Shown here in pieces: positions 21,989 to 33,146 of a stretch of DNA of 64,000 bases; the first letter of the stretch is position 1; each line of letters starts with the position of its first letter. This DNA comes from Helicostylum pulchrum (Eukaryota > Mucoromycota > Mucoromycetes > Mucorales > Mucoraceae): assembly GCA_025677825.1 (NCBI GenBank), contig JAIXMO010000064.1, forward strand, positions 1 to 64,000, written 5' to 3'. The notes beneath the pieces are model-generated. The model worked only from the letters and a program-made list of their open reading frames with translations, was not told the origin of the DNA and did not search any database. Both the position numbers and the translations under genes were made by a program.

Positions 21989-22786
21989 TTAAAGTGTTGC
22001 AATTTTTTTACTGCTTGATTTCTTTGGTGCAGTAGCTACATAGGCATACTTTGCATACAAGATAATTTCTACAGTACCGATAAAGAAGGCACCCGTTAAA
22101 CCCATCAAGACTTGCTGTATATACATGTATAGAATTAGTAAAAAATATATTTAAATAAAAAAGTTCTTTTCTACTTTACCAGACCAACATCTGTCATGAT
22201 TGTTTTTGAAGCTTTGTATACAGCGACATACACAGCAACCATTGAAAACAAAATGTTAAAAATAGTCGCTATATGACTCTTTACTTCTTTTAATTCATCT
22301 GGCTTAATACCCAAATTAAACTTTTGATCTTCTGATGTTATTACACTAGATATCATCCTCTTGTAATCTCTTTCTTGTTGTTGGTGTCGTAACTTTTCCA
22401 TGTATGCTTCAAATTCGGGATTCTAAAAAAAAAAAGACCCCGTTTAACTATATTTAAACTTTTTTGACACCAAAAAAGAAGCTTTACCTTGGGTTTTACT
22501 TCTTTAGGTTCTATATATACACTGGTTCCTTTAATTAATTCATGAAAGAATACACCATCTAAAAAGTATGTGTTAGTAATATTATCGACAGAACACGAGA
22601 ATAAAATATACCCAAGCAATTTGACACATGATGAATCAATTCAACCGAAATACCATGCTGTTTGTTTTCGTCCAACTCTAACAGAGTAATCATCTCGGCT
22701 TCTTCTTTATGTATTTGTAAGAAACTTGGTTGTTTCACTGCCAACTCTACAGAGTCTTGCATGGACTTTGTCAAATTTAACTGCAT
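21989..22786 (-). CDS. Vma12/TMEM199-like V-ATPase assembly factor, 204 aa
   Basis: Exons 22612-22786, 22488-22558, 22180-22422 and 21989-22114. The order of features fits the Vma12/TMEM199 family: an N-terminal helical domain, the word HELIKGTSVYIEP, then NPEFEAYMEKLRHQQQERDY, and two C-terminal membrane segments (IATIFNILFSMVAVYVAVY and VLMGLTGAFFIGTVEIILY) followed by a Lys-rich tail. In yeast Vma12 works in the ER with Vma21 and Vma22 to assemble the membrane sector of the vacuolar proton pump. The Lys-rich end (KKSSSKK) fits an ER membrane protein. Its start is 141 bp from the divergent gene at 22927, so they may share a promoter. Confidence 0.78.
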
Positions 22787-22926
22787 CGCTTTTTAAATCG
22801 AGTAAAAAAGAAAAAGGGGAGGAATTGTTCAAGTTCCGAATTCCGTGTTTTTTTTTCTTCACGCGTTTCAAAAAAAAAAAAAAGATTTTTCGTTCTTTAT
22901 TCTATTTAAAATATTATATGCAAAAA

Positions 22927-24454
22927 ATGTCTATATTAATGGGTTCACTTCAATTAGGCCAAGGTAAAAAAAAGTACATGTCTTTTTTAAAAACTGTCAC
23001 CTTTATATATCTTACGGTACCCCTTTTTTATACAATAGACCTTTCATGGCAAGGAGAGCATGTATTAACAGGCAAGCTAAATACTCTCTTTTTTTTTGAA
23101 ACCGGAAACTATATGCTGACATTAATATAATAGATCTGTGCTTATATGCGGACGAATCGAGCGAACAAAGCCCTGCATTTGACGTTTCATTTCAATTACA
23201 AGCAATCGTAAATTTGACAGCTGTTAAATTATTCATGTTTAAACGAGATCGCTGGCGAGTGTAAAGTATAGTCTCTCTTTTTTTTAAAAAAAAATAATTA
23301 TAATAATGGCAGTGATTTTAACTCGTATCCTTTCTTTTTTTTTTCTTGTGTGTAGAGCAATCATGGAACAAAGTAGTGGTTTAACTAGTTTCTTAGGACG
23401 ATTATTTAATGAAGAGGTATTGTCATTATTACACTGTTATAAAAAAAGATACATATTAAATTACAATCAAAAAAATAGACCAATTTATGTGGCACAACAA
23501 AGAAGGCCTTATTAGTCCAAGTGAATAAAACTTTAGAAACAAAACGTAACTCTACCAACAAAAAAAAAGCACACCCAAGAGAGAATACTAATGTATATAG
23601 TATAGGAACCGACACAATTGGTTATCCATTACCCTCTAAATCCAACCTGATCATCTACGGAGAACGACGAGACGCCAACCTGTTTATTTACGCACACCCA
23701 CTTATTGACGATATGAAATTCCTCCCTGTTTACGAAAGTAGTACAACAATGTGCCCTCCCTGTGACGACTTGAAGAATGACCAAATGGTGCTTGACGAAA
23801 TCTTTGGCGAAGCATACGCATTTGATTACGATAACCTGGTCTTATCAGCACAACTGACAGGTCCGACCAATAGGCTGACCGAGACAGATATAGTCGACAA
23901 GATTGCGTATGACCAAAAGGATAAAGTAGAAGGCCGCGATTTAATTGCAGAAGCAAAGAACGCAATGCAAGAAAAACACGACTTGTTAAAAATGAATAGA
24001 AAACCTGGCACCCGTATATCTAAATCAAAACCGACAAAGCTTAAGCAGAAAGCGGAACTATCGCCTTACAATTCACTAACACTAGAAAAAAAGAACGTAA
24101 ATATCACGATTTTATCTTATTTAAAAAGTTGTAGTTTGAACTCACCTTTTTATATAAATATACAGATGATAAAAGCTTTGATAAAGGAAACATTAGAATC
24201 ACCAGCAAAAGAAGATAAATCCATCAATCAACTGATATACAGTAGTGTTCGATATATCTTTGTAAGTTTATTTTACTTTTTGGTACTTAAAAAAAAATTA
24301 ATCGCCCCCCTCTTTTCACTAGCGTAATACCGTCATATCGTCAAGTTCAATAGACCAAACTAAATTACGGTGCGTGATAAAAATGCATGCGGATTTTTAC
24401 AACAATATTGGAAATATTGTTAATTTATTTTATTGCAATAATGAAGAACTGTAA
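22927..24454 (+). CDS. intron-rich gene, possibly Sld7-like replication initiation factor, 367 aa
   Basis: Model: 22927-22963, 23039-23071, 23134-23260, 23356-23416, 23479-24096, 24166-24261 and 24323-24454; the frame is kept over all seven exons. The second intron (23072-23133) uses a GC donor (G|GCAAGC) with a TAG acceptor. The predicted N-terminal part is beta-rich (QDLSWQGEHVLTG, LCLYADESSE, VKLFMFKRDRWR). The middle is long and charged. The end (LIYSSVRYIFRN..., KLRCVIKMHADFY) loosely resembles the C-terminal domain of Sld7, a partner of Sld3 in origin firing. This identity is tentative, since the match is by pattern only. An alternative fourth joint with a 12-nt exon was considered and dropped. 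Confidence 0.5.
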
Positions 24455-24516
24455 AAGAAGAAAGAAAAAAAAGGGAGGGAAGATGAAAAGGGAGAGAAAG
24501 GAGGAAATGTACACTA

Positions 24517-24549
<33 letters not shown>

Positions 24550-24747
24550 TTCATTTGTTTACTATTTTTTTTTTCTGTTAAAAGTTATACATGTCTATTG
24601 AAAAAAACATGAACAAATAAATTAGTCAAGATATATCATAACAAAAAAAAAAAAAAGGGAAAAAAAAAAGAAAAAGAAAAAAGGCGGGAGAGAGAGAAAG
24701 AGAATAATGATATTACAATATTATAAAGAAGAAAGAAAAAAAAGGGA
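24455..24747. other. low-complexity 3' spacer
   Basis: Dominated by purine-rich runs and a long T tract (about 24519-24551). It separates convergent genes; no feature was called. Confidence 0.4.
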
Positions 24748-25353
24748 TTAAGGATGAGGTTGTTGGAATTGTTGTTGTTGCTGTTGATGCTGTTGTTGTT
24801 GCTGCTGTTGTGTAAAAAAGTCTTCACGTCTCGATCTACCTCTTTTAAAGGGTGGTTCATGGCCAGTTTCCATGTTCATAGATCTTCCCATGAAAGAAAT
24901 TTCGTTTGGTACAATTCTTCTTTTCCCGTCATTCATAATAGTTTGATTAGTTGCTTGATCCCATAAACCAAGTGGAACATCATGTGTAAATGTGAATTGT
25001 GCATGAGGATCAATTTGAAAGGGATTCTTTTCTTCTACAACAGGTTTATGTGGAGGTTGTGGTGGTGTAGGAGGTGGTGGTACATGACCCATTTGAACTG
25101 TTAATTGACTATTCTTTTGTCGAGCAAACGACAACACTTGTTCAACTGGAATATATCCATTTTCTGGCTGCGTGCTGATAAACTCGTATAAATCTTGTAG
25201 TGCTTGTTGATATCCTGCAGCGTATGCTTTTCGGTTTTGAACAAGTGAATCTTTGTATAAAGTCGTTACTTTTAATGCCGCTGCTTTAAATGAATCCATT
25301 AATGCGTTTTCTGTTGATTCATATGAATCAAGAATATTATCTTGTCCTTCCAT
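24748..25353 (-). CDS. HAPSTR1 (C16orf72)-like stress-response protein, 201 aa
   Basis: Single exon. Residues 15-60 (ALMDSFKAAALKVTTLYKDS...AAGYQQALQDLYEF) resemble the core of HAPSTR1/TAPR1 proteins, which reads F-x-N-A-A-x-A-V-x-x-LY-K-x-S and then a helix with a G-Y-Q motif. A short basic block near the end (PPFKRGRSRRE) fits the family's C-terminal nuclear signal. In animals HAPSTR1 partners the ubiquitin ligase HUWE1 in stress signalling. The middle is Pro-rich and the tail is a Gln-rich tract (QQQQQQQH...) encoded by CAA/CAG repeats near 24765-24810, a likely length polymorphism. Assignment is by remembered motif pattern. Confidence 0.55.
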   Translation of the reverse strand: MEGQDNILDSYESTENALMDSFKAAALKVTTLYKDSLVQNRKAYAAGYQQALQDLYEFISTQPENGYIPVEQVLSFARQKNSQLTVQMGHVPPPPTPPQPPHKPVVEEKNPFQIDPHAQFTFTHDVPLGLWDQATNQTIMNDGKRRIVPNEISFMGRSMNMETGHEPPFKRGRSRREDFFTQQQQQQQHQQQQQQFQQPHP

Positions 25354-25528
25354 ACTTTTTATGTGCGGTTATAAGTGTATAAAAAAAAGGGGGGTAAAAT
25401 AAGAGAAAAGACTTTTTAAAAAAAATGATCGTGCACAACACAACACACATAAAAAAAAAAAAAAAATCCCGTTCTACTATGTGACCTTACAATTCAATTG
25501 TCACAAACAAGTAGTTTTTTATTTTATT

Positions 25529-26476
25529 TTAAAAGAACCAAGACCCAATCTTCTTTAATGTTTGTGAGTGGTGATGATGATTAGGAGTATTACAAGTATC
25601 AGTATTAGCCTTTCTTGTGCTCTTTTTATACTGAACCCATTTTTGAAATCTAGAATGATGATGTAAAGAAGGAGTAGGTGTACTTGCTTCTTCTTTGGGT
25701 GGTGGTATAGGTCCTCCTCCTTCTGTTAAACTTTCAATCGCAGTTTTGGTTTCCGATGTAGATATCCATGCATCATGCGAGCCAATAGTTGTCTTTTCGG
25801 TTAAATTAAGGCAGCCCATCGAATCTCTTAATTTTGTTGTCGTAGGCTGATGATAACTGTCAAACTCTCTCTTATGGCCTGCTTTACATTTAAGTATCTC
25901 TCGCATAGCATATAATCCTACTGTCTTGACATGAGCTGATGTAACTGAATCCATCAGTGGTAAACATCGCATTAATGTACACCAATGTGTATACTGTATA
26001 TCCAAGTACTCTTGCCAATCTCTATCCGTAGCTAATGATGCTTGAAACGGTTCAATAGGACTTGGCCATGGTACTCCGTCTGCCGATGATACTGTACCTG
26101 TAGTTGCACAACAAGCATTAGGACACTTTTGAAGACTTTCAATATCTTGTAATCTTTGCAATAATGCACCGTAATTTTGAGGTACGTAAGAGGCCCAAGG
26201 ATCAATCACTGTATGTAAACGAAAATCTAACGGATGAGTAAGACTATTTTGTCTGGTATGATTTGATTGAGATACTGGTGGTACTGGTGGTGGCAGTACG
26301 GACTCAGTTGATGTAGATTTACGCCTTTGTTTCTCTTCTACTAAATCATCTACCTGTACCGATAATCTCTTTACTAGTACCGTTAAATTATCTAGGGACA
26401 CGTCTTCTTTTAAAGGCTCTACTTTGGATTTCTTTTTAGAGATCAAGTTTCGAAACGAATGATTGTTGGATAACAT
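25529..26476 (-). CDS. hypothetical protein, 315 aa
   Basis: One exon starting MLSNNHSFRNLISKKKSK. A short coiled coil (LDNLTVLVKRLSVQVDDLVEEK) is followed by Pro/Ser-rich linker, and then a compact central part with aromatic and Cys residues (DPWASYVPQNYGALLQRL, CPNACC, DRDWQEYLDIQYTHWCTLMRC). The C-terminal quarter is low complexity with His runs (SLHHHS, NHHHHS) and ends KKIGSWFF. I do not recognise a family. The acidic/aromatic core suggests a folded adaptor domain, which is inference only. Upstream (26477-26560) is a plausible A/T-rich promoter. Confidence 0.6.
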   Translation of the reverse strand: MLSNNHSFRNLISKKKSKVEPLKEDVSLDNLTVLVKRLSVQVDDLVEEKQRRKSTSTESVLPPPVPPVSQSNHTRQNSLTHPLDFRLHTVIDPWASYVPQNYGALLQRLQDIESLQKCPNACCATTGTVSSADGVPWPSPIEPFQASLATDRDWQEYLDIQYTHWCTLMRCLPLMDSVTSAHVKTVGLYAMREILKCKAGHKREFDSYHQPTTTKLRDSMGCLNLTEKTTIGSHDAWISTSETKTAIESLTEGGGPIPPPKEEASTPTPSLHHHSRFQKWVQYKKSTRKANTDTCNTPNHHHHSQTLKKIGSWFF

Positions 26477-26859
26477 ATTAAAAAAAGAATTTAAAGAGTA
26501 AAAGATGGGTTGAATTTACTGTTGAACTAATATATAAAAAATCGGAGACATCAAGAATATGATCCACTACTCTTTTATATATATATATATTGCTTCGGAA
26601 AATTACATATACATTCTCATGTTAAATGAATATATAATGTGCCTTTGCTACTTGGTATATTCTTTTTTTTTTTTACCGAACTACTAACCAAATGACGGGG
26701 ATATATATATAATATATAATTTACCGCAGACTATTAAAGAAGGAGAGGAAGGGAAAACGACTTTTTATTTGTTTTACGAGAAATATATGTAAAGGAGAGG
26801 AGAGGATATGTACACACAAAAAAAAAAAAAAAAGAGAAAAAAGAAAAAAAAAGAGAGAT
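26477..26859. other. spacer with AT dinucleotide repeats
   Basis: Holds TA repeats (about 26576-26590 and 26700-26720), a T11 run and purine-rich tracts. No gene seen. Confidence 0.45.
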
Positions 26860-27727
26860 TTATGTGCTGAAAGCAAGATCTTCAAAGATACTTCTTGATA
26901 ACTCATAAACACGCGAATACATTTCAGATTGTATATCGGTTCTTAAATCAAAAACGTATTTTCCCATAAAGCCAGACTTTTTAGGTTCAACATGATTAGG
27001 ATTTGAAAGACTAAGCGAGACCAAGACAGCGTTCCAAAGGTTTTCAGTTAAAGTAGACAACGTATCGACTGGTTTAGTATCTTCATCAAACATGAGTTGA
27101 CATTGATTTAAAGAAACCTTCAACTTTTGAAGCATATTGAATCTATCCAAAGTAAAAATGATAGCATCCGTAATATCCATATTTAAAATCTCTAATTCAT
27201 GAATCAACTCATCCAAGATATCTTGTTCCCAAAGTCCTTTATCAATAGCACTGACAACAACATCACGATAATAACTGTCTTTCTTGTTCCATTTATCAGA
27301 AACTACAGATTCAACACTAGAGTAGATCTGATTGCTGAGTTCATGAATATGATTAGCAATCATACCTGGCATTTGTGCAACACAAACATCTAAACACAAA
27401 ATATTTAGTTTTAAAACTCCCAATTATAAACAATAGTACTAAAAAATTTTTACCTTGGATTGTATTGGCATGATCATATAATAAATCAACTTGAGGTTTC
27501 ATCACAGCATACATTTGTTGAGGGTCCTTGATAACAAAGGATAATTCAGTCAAGATACCCTCATTGTGTTGACTAAGTATATCATCAATAATACTTTCAT
27601 AATGAGCTTGTGCAGTGTCCACGATTAAACCTTCATCTTGTTGATAACTGCTTGACTTGAAAGAAATTTGTGCTGCTTGAACACCAAATAAAAAGACAAG
27701 CAAAAGTATGAGTAATGTAAAGTGCAT
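26860..27727 (-). CDS. secreted or ER-lumenal protein of unknown function, 267 aa
   Basis: Exons 27454-27727 and 26860-27389 with a 64-bp intron. The N-terminus MHFTLLILLLVFLFGVQAAQ is a clear signal peptide, likely cut after VQA. The mature part is mostly helical and acidic (TAQAHYESIIDDILSQHN; YRDVVVSAIDKGLWEQDIL), has few Cys residues and no membrane segment. There is no KDEL-like ending (it ends FEDLAFST), so secretion to the wall or medium is likely. Family not recognised. The 5' side contains a (GT)n repeat at about 27728-27750 directly ahead of the ATG. Confidence 0.7.
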
Positions 27728-29083
27728 TGTGTGTGTGTGTGTGTGTGTGTTTTTATATATATATATGTATGAACAATTGACCAGCAACTGTTTTTGTGTA
27801 TGTATAAAAAAAAAAAGTGTATTTAAGAGAAGAAAGAGGGAAACAAAAGTAAAAAGAGACGGGGGTACACTATTTATACCTACATCATAATCATAGACGC
27901 ACAGATCTCGTGATAACATAGAGAGAATTAAGGGGAAAGTAAGCAAATATTATTGGACGCATGTATTCCATTTGTTAAACAAACAATAAATATTAAAAAA
28001 GAACGCTTTTTTAGTGTTTATTGTTAAAAAGAAAAATTTAGGGAGGTTGAACCGGGTCTCTTTTTTATCTTGTCCCTTTATTGCATCATCACCAGGTATT
28101 TTATTGACAGTATTGTTTATACCAAGAAGAAAAAATTGCCATGCTTCATGGTTGTTCCCGAACCTTAATTGAACAGATATACCTTAATTGGCTTTTTACC
28201 TTTTTGATTGGTGACCCTTCTAATTAACCCACCCAGGAGTCTCGGTCCATTTTGAACACAAAATCCGCCCATTGTTTGAAGAGTTGTCGCACACCTATAT
28301 TACTATACTTGTACCTCCCCTAATTACACTTTCCCATCAAACTAAAGAAAAAGAAAACTCTTGATATCCTGTGTACGTGTGTATATCTACTGCTAAAATC
28401 TGCCTTTATGAACAAAATGCGCTTTATTACATTGTACCTTCTTTTTTTTTAAATCTCAGTTTCACATCAAAAGACACACTAGCATATTTAATCATCCAAG
28501 CTACTGTTGTATTTTAACTGCATTAGACCATGTTTCACTGATAAATAAACCCTCTTCTTATTTAATAAGTGTTGGTTTCTATACGTTACTGTTCCGCTTT
28601 GTTGACGGTAACTTGGTTATTCGTGGTGTAACGAGACTTTCGCTGTTTAAACGTCTCTTATCGTACAAAGGAGGGGTACTTTACATGCAATAAATCTTAA
28701 ATAGTGGCATCACATCAAAAAAAAGAAAGAAACCCGTTTTGCCTTCAAGTATTAAACGTGTAACGGTTGGCAAGTCTGTGGGTCTGTTTTTTTTTTGATA
28801 TACACACTCGATCAGAAAAGTTACGAATAAATAACATTCATATATAGGTTAGCGTCGCGGGGAGCCAAATAATTTGCGGGGAGGGAAAAAAAAGGATACA
28901 AACAATGCCAAAGGCAAATAAAAAAAAAAGCCAAAAAAAAAAGCCAAAAAAATATTTGGTAAAATAAAATAATAAATCTAGTACAGGTATGCTTCACAGG
29001 GATGCTTCAGGTAGTTTAGTTGACGATTCTTCAGAGATTAGCCATCGAACCCTGAAGTTTATCCAAATTACTTACGATTGCTG
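27728..29083. other. gene-poor spacer
   Basis: About 1.35 kb. It starts with a GT microsatellite beside the previous gene's start codon. No coding frame was found. A/T runs and a few G/C-rich bases near 28855 stand out. The right end carries the motif shared with Fanzor copy 1. Confidence 0.4.
28971..29010 (+). repeat. motif shared with upstream side of Fanzor copy 1, partly duplicated
   Basis: 28971-28996 matches the minus strand of 6465-6490 at 24 of 26 positions. The second half is repeated immediately (ACAGGGATGCTTCAG at 28996-29010). It lies about 75 bp before the Fanzor copy 2 coding remnant. Confidence 0.5.
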
Positions 29084-29749
29084 CTTCTTCAACCACACAT
29101 ATCAAAAAGATTGAATGATCAACAAAAAATCCGAATATTTGAATTAGCACGACAACGTAATTATGCCCAGAATATAAGTGTTGTGTTAGAGAAGTTACAA
29201 ATTTTACCTTTTAGAAAGTTAAAATTTTCAAGTAAATTGTATCACGATCAAAATGATAATAAGTTGGTCAACCGTCTAAGAGGTTAATTTGGCCAAGACT
29301 CAGTAATGATTTTCGGAAAATGGTCCGCTCCCAATACCAGATTTCATGAACCAACCCGAAACATAGGACTGAAAGATATGTTAAAGAGAAATTTTTTTTC
29401 TGTTTATCATATCAATGAATACAAAACCTCGTCTATCTGCCCAGTATGTGAACGTACTTTGGAAAATTTCAAAACTGTTCCAAACCTTCAACCTTTCGGA
29501 CGGGCAGCAATGCCAACAGTTACATGCCATGGGTTACTACGGTAAAATAATAATAGCGATAATAATTAAAACTTGTAGCAGTAACATTTACGAATTATTA
29601 GCTGTAGCAATACGGAGTGCACTGGTGGGGGCCAAAGAAGATTGTGGAACCGAGACCTAGCTGCAACTCTTAACTTTAAAAAAATTACAGCATTTAAGGG
29701 AAACTGGAGAACGTCCCCTCTCTTCTCTCGTAATCAAAACACCCACTGA
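29084..29749 (+). pseudogene. Fanzor (TnpB-like) C-terminal remnant, copy 2
   Basis: The frame HISKRLNDQQKIRIFELARQ... runs to an in-frame TAA at 29285-29287, then resumes without shift as FGQDSVMIFGKWSAPNTRF, GLKDMLKRNFFSVYHINEYK and TSSICPVCERTLENFK, ending MPTVTCHGLLR. After a possible short intron, a different frame reads GGGQRRLWNRDLAATLNF and stops at 29747-29749. The pieces give the RuvC-II side, the NEYKTS-CxxC zinc finger and the final RuvC Asp in NRD. It is a different subfamily from copy 1 (GKWSAP...RFHEP versus GASMFGKD). At least one nonsense codon and one frameshift make it inactive, and no N-terminal half was found. Confidence 0.75.
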
Positions 29750-30372
29750 AGTTATCGCTTTGGTTATTTATACTCGGGTATTGTATTTTATTATTAAAGA
29801 GATAAAGCATTAACTAATCAACAATTATTTTTAATTTTCTCATTCAGACTCAGGTTTTTTCTTCTTTCGGGAGGTTCTTTCCTGGGTGTGTAAAGCAGAA
29901 ATGTAATTAGTTAGATAAAGGTTTCAGAGGTTTTTAGACTTAAATAATTGCAAATGTATTATCATTGGTAAAAAAAAAAAAATTGATTTTAGATGGATTA
30001 GAAGCGTCCCAAAGAGTAAAAGTAATGCTCTAATAACGCCAAGTTATATCAGGCCAAACAGAACGAAGGAAAAAAAAAGTTGTCTATCAAAAGGAATAGT
30101 TAGAAAACACTCAATTAAAATATGAATCCGAACGCAACTTGTGGTCCAAATAGCTGGTACAAGGACAATATCGATATTAGAAGCCTTTTCTCGCATGACC
30201 TATTGAAAAAAAGGAGATAACTGCTCTCACACTAAATGGCTAAGAATATTGTCGACGACATTATTTTAAATTATGAAAGTGATAAATAGATAACTTTTTT
30301 TTTTCATCGATCATGTTACAAGTATTAAAAAAAAACGGGCCACTTTACTCGCAATACGCCTGAACGCGTAGA

Positions 30373-31041
30373 TAGAATGTGTAACCAGAATTCTCCAAAA
30401 GAAGGCATGTCAAGAATTCCCGATGAAACAGCAGCCTTCAACATGTCTTGGAAAAACGAATCGCTTAAAGAATATATCAAGAAAACCTAACAGATAGTTT
30501 CGTATGCCCATTGCTTGCATCGCAATAAAGCCAACCATTATGGACAATATGACTTTCAAAAGATACTCCTGGAAGCGCATTTAGACGTTTAAACTCTAAT
30601 AAGTTCTGGGAAGACGTTTTATCCAAATGCACTGCAAAAGAACAATCAAGTAAAACGAATATCATATAGAAAAACTTCCAAGATTCCCGCGCTTGACTTA
30701 CTTGACGAGGCGAGGGAGGTATATGTATCGAAAATTCAAAAACGCCTCCGCAGTGCAACAGACGAAAGAAGGAGAACTATCAACCAGTACCTTTGCCAAT
30801 AATACTAGTGTTTTTTAACAGTGAACATATCGTACAAGATATTGGTAATCCATTCTTAGATCAAATGCCAGCCGAACGCGTTCGTTCACAAATATTAAAG
30901 TACAGATCCGAAGCTGATCATGTACCTGAAATACACAAACGATCGGTAGAACCTTCAGTATTTCTTTTTATAACCAAAATATTTTACTTCTTGGTATTTG
31001 TAAACTTTATTCGAATGAATAAGTTTTTTTTCAAAAATTAA
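30373..31041 (+). pseudogene. scattered coding remnants, family unknown
   Basis: Short in-frame pieces on the plus strand look protein-like but are split by stops and shifts. Examples are HRNKANHYGQYDFQKILLEA, then AREVYVSKIQKRLRSATDER, then DQMPAERVRSQILKYRSEAD (about 30860-30920). Together they suggest one decayed gene. I cannot identify it, and the order could be chance. The stretch 29750-30372 holds nothing else I can support. Confidence 0.25.
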
Positions 31042-31357
31042 AAAAGCGTCAAAAATGCACGTAGCTCCCCTTTTTTTTTACATTAAACACCAATAACGTA
31101 TCTATGATAATGCCTTTTGTTTGCAAGACATATTTGACGTTGTACGTTCTCTTTTTTTTTGAGTAAATAAGTGCATAACAATAAAAGACAAAAAAGCTAG
31201 TTATATCGGACACTCAATAACCAAAGAAAAAAAAAGGTCTCTTTCAACAGGTGAAAAAAGATTTTTGTTTACACCTTTTTTTAAAAAAAATATACATAAA
31301 ATGGAAGAAGGTATTTTTTTTTAAAAAGAAAAAAGCGCTACAGATGCGAGATATTAG

Positions 31358-32300
31358 ACCCTAACTTATGAATGTATAGAGACTTATTTAAAAGGAAGAT
31401 TGGCACTAGATGATCGTGCAGTAAAGATGCTGGAAAAAAAGATCATTTATTTTTTAAAATCTTTACATAACGAACCCACCGATTCAGCGTGAGTGCATTC
31501 ATTTAACAAAGAAAGAAGACGAAAAAAAAAACTTATCCATTGTTTTAAATAGACAGCATCAATTTGAAAATTTGTTAATTCAACTTGTCAATTACCAAAC
31601 TCATCTTCAACGTCACCCACCTATCCAAATAGCCAACAATAAAGATATTGCAGAATACGAACACATGATTGAAAACACAAAGTCAGTTCAGTCCAAAGCA
31701 ACAGTCGATATTGTTTCTTTAAAACAAGACTTAACAAAGGCTCAAAAGGTCAGAGACCATAAATTGGAGTATGATCGCGTTGCTAGAGATATTATGAAAT
31801 TAAATACCAGAGACACGTACAAGGAGTAAGAAAGAGAGAAACATATTCATGTGAGCGAAGGGATCATTTACTTTTTTTTTTTTTTCTCTTAGGTCAATTC
31901 AAAGTCTTGAAAGTGATATCGAATTATTACAACGAGAAAAGATAAGTAAAGCAGTTGCTTTTGAAAGCCGTTATCAGAATTTGACAACACTCGTTCAAAA
32001 TCTCAAGAATTTACAACAGTCTGTTGAAGAAGAACGTAATATCAAGGTAAGATTTTTTTATTTTTATGCAGACATAAAAAGTACTTACGTATATACACGT
32101 AGAACGATGATGATGAAAGATTAATGGTAATGGAAAGAGGATACGTTTCATCTGACGATGAGGAGGGCAGTGGATTTTCTGATGATGAACCAGAAGAAGA
32201 AGAAAAGATTGTGCCTGCAGTCAACCATAGATTTCAAGAACGTAATGATGAAGAAGATGAAGAAGAAGGAATTGTATCTGATGCGATCATGGTCGAATAA
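31358..32300 (+). CDS. THO complex subunit 7 (THOC7/Mft1-like)
   Basis: Exons 31358-31488, 31553-31825, 31893-32046 and 32103-32300, frame kept. The long coiled coil (DIAEYEHMIENTKSVQSKA, QKVRDHKLEYDRVARDIMK, LTTLVQNLKNLQQSVEEERN) has the spacing and wording of THOC7, including the EYD-x-x-A block. The C-terminus is an acidic tail (SDDEEGSGFSDDEPEEEEK). THOC7 belongs to the THO/TREX complex, which couples transcription to mRNA export. The start codon is not resolved: an ATG at 31301 with a donor at 31311 would not keep frame, so a further 5' exon or an assembly slip in the A-runs is possible. Confidence 0.72.
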
Positions 32301-32490
32301 AAAAAACGCTAGATATTTTTCGCAAAAACTGTATATATATAAACATTTGTTTTCTTTTACAAATCCTTTTTTTTTTATGTTTTAATCGATAATTGATAAA
32401 TGAAAATTGGGAAAAGTGATGATACATTTTTTTGTGAGCCCCAATAAAACTTTCCTTGGCATTTCTTTTACGCATTTAAAAACGTTTACA

Positions 32491-33146
32491 ATGATTGCAG
32501 AAGCATGCACTGTCATTGCGAATCCACATGTCGTGATCGAAGAAGACGGCTCTATCAAAGCTGAAGGGACTATTAAAATTGAAGTCGAAGAAAAATATAT
32601 AGAAAATGAAGAAGTTATCGACATTTTTAGAATACATTCTTACAACGCAAACATGATTTTATTTATGTTACATCATTTACTACCGAACAATACGGTGGAT
32701 GTCGCTGGTAAATTTCACTATTCGCTTTTATTATTAACACTTAAAATTCAACACTAGGTGAAGTTGATTGGAAAACAGGCTTCGATAAAGAAGGAGTTAG
32801 TTTTGACAATGTAATAGTAACACCTAATCTACTTACCCGCGACCAAGAGTATTGCGCCGTATCTGAAGATATCAACTCACTTGAAGAATACAGGTTACTA
32901 TTCCACATTCTTTGTCATTATAATAATAACGAGCGTATCTCAACATGTGTATCATACGAAGTCCTTGAAAATAAATTTAAAACGCTCCATTCAACCCTCT
33001 GTAAGTGCCCAAAAGCAAAACCAATAATCAACCGAATTAACATGTTATACTTTTTAGTTTCCACTGTTCCTTATGAAGACATAGCGCTTGGAATCAATAT
33101 CAATGATGATTACAACGGCGATGACGAAAATATTCCTATTAGATAA
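32491..33146 (+). CDS. hypothetical protein, 182 aa, three exons
   Basis: Exons 32491-32707, 32758-33000 and 33058-33146. An in-frame ATG at 32419 would add 24 residues; the 32491 start (MIAEACTVIANPHVVIEEDG) leaves more room after THOC7. The protein is acidic with beta-like segments (TIKIEVEEKYIENEE, NANMILFMLHHLLP, VIVTPNLLTRD) and one Cys pair (CHYNNNERISTC). I do not recognise it. The first intron is only 50 bp. It follows THOC7 in the same direction with 190 bp between. Confidence 0.55.

Noticed and set aside
23313..23324. 12-nt microexon in the 22,927 gene
   Set aside because: It keeps frame, but would need a following intron of only 31 bp; a single 95-bp intron also keeps frame.
24387..24581. 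Basic and Phe-rich plus-strand frame
   Set aside because: Produced by purine and T homopolymers after the stop of the preceding gene.
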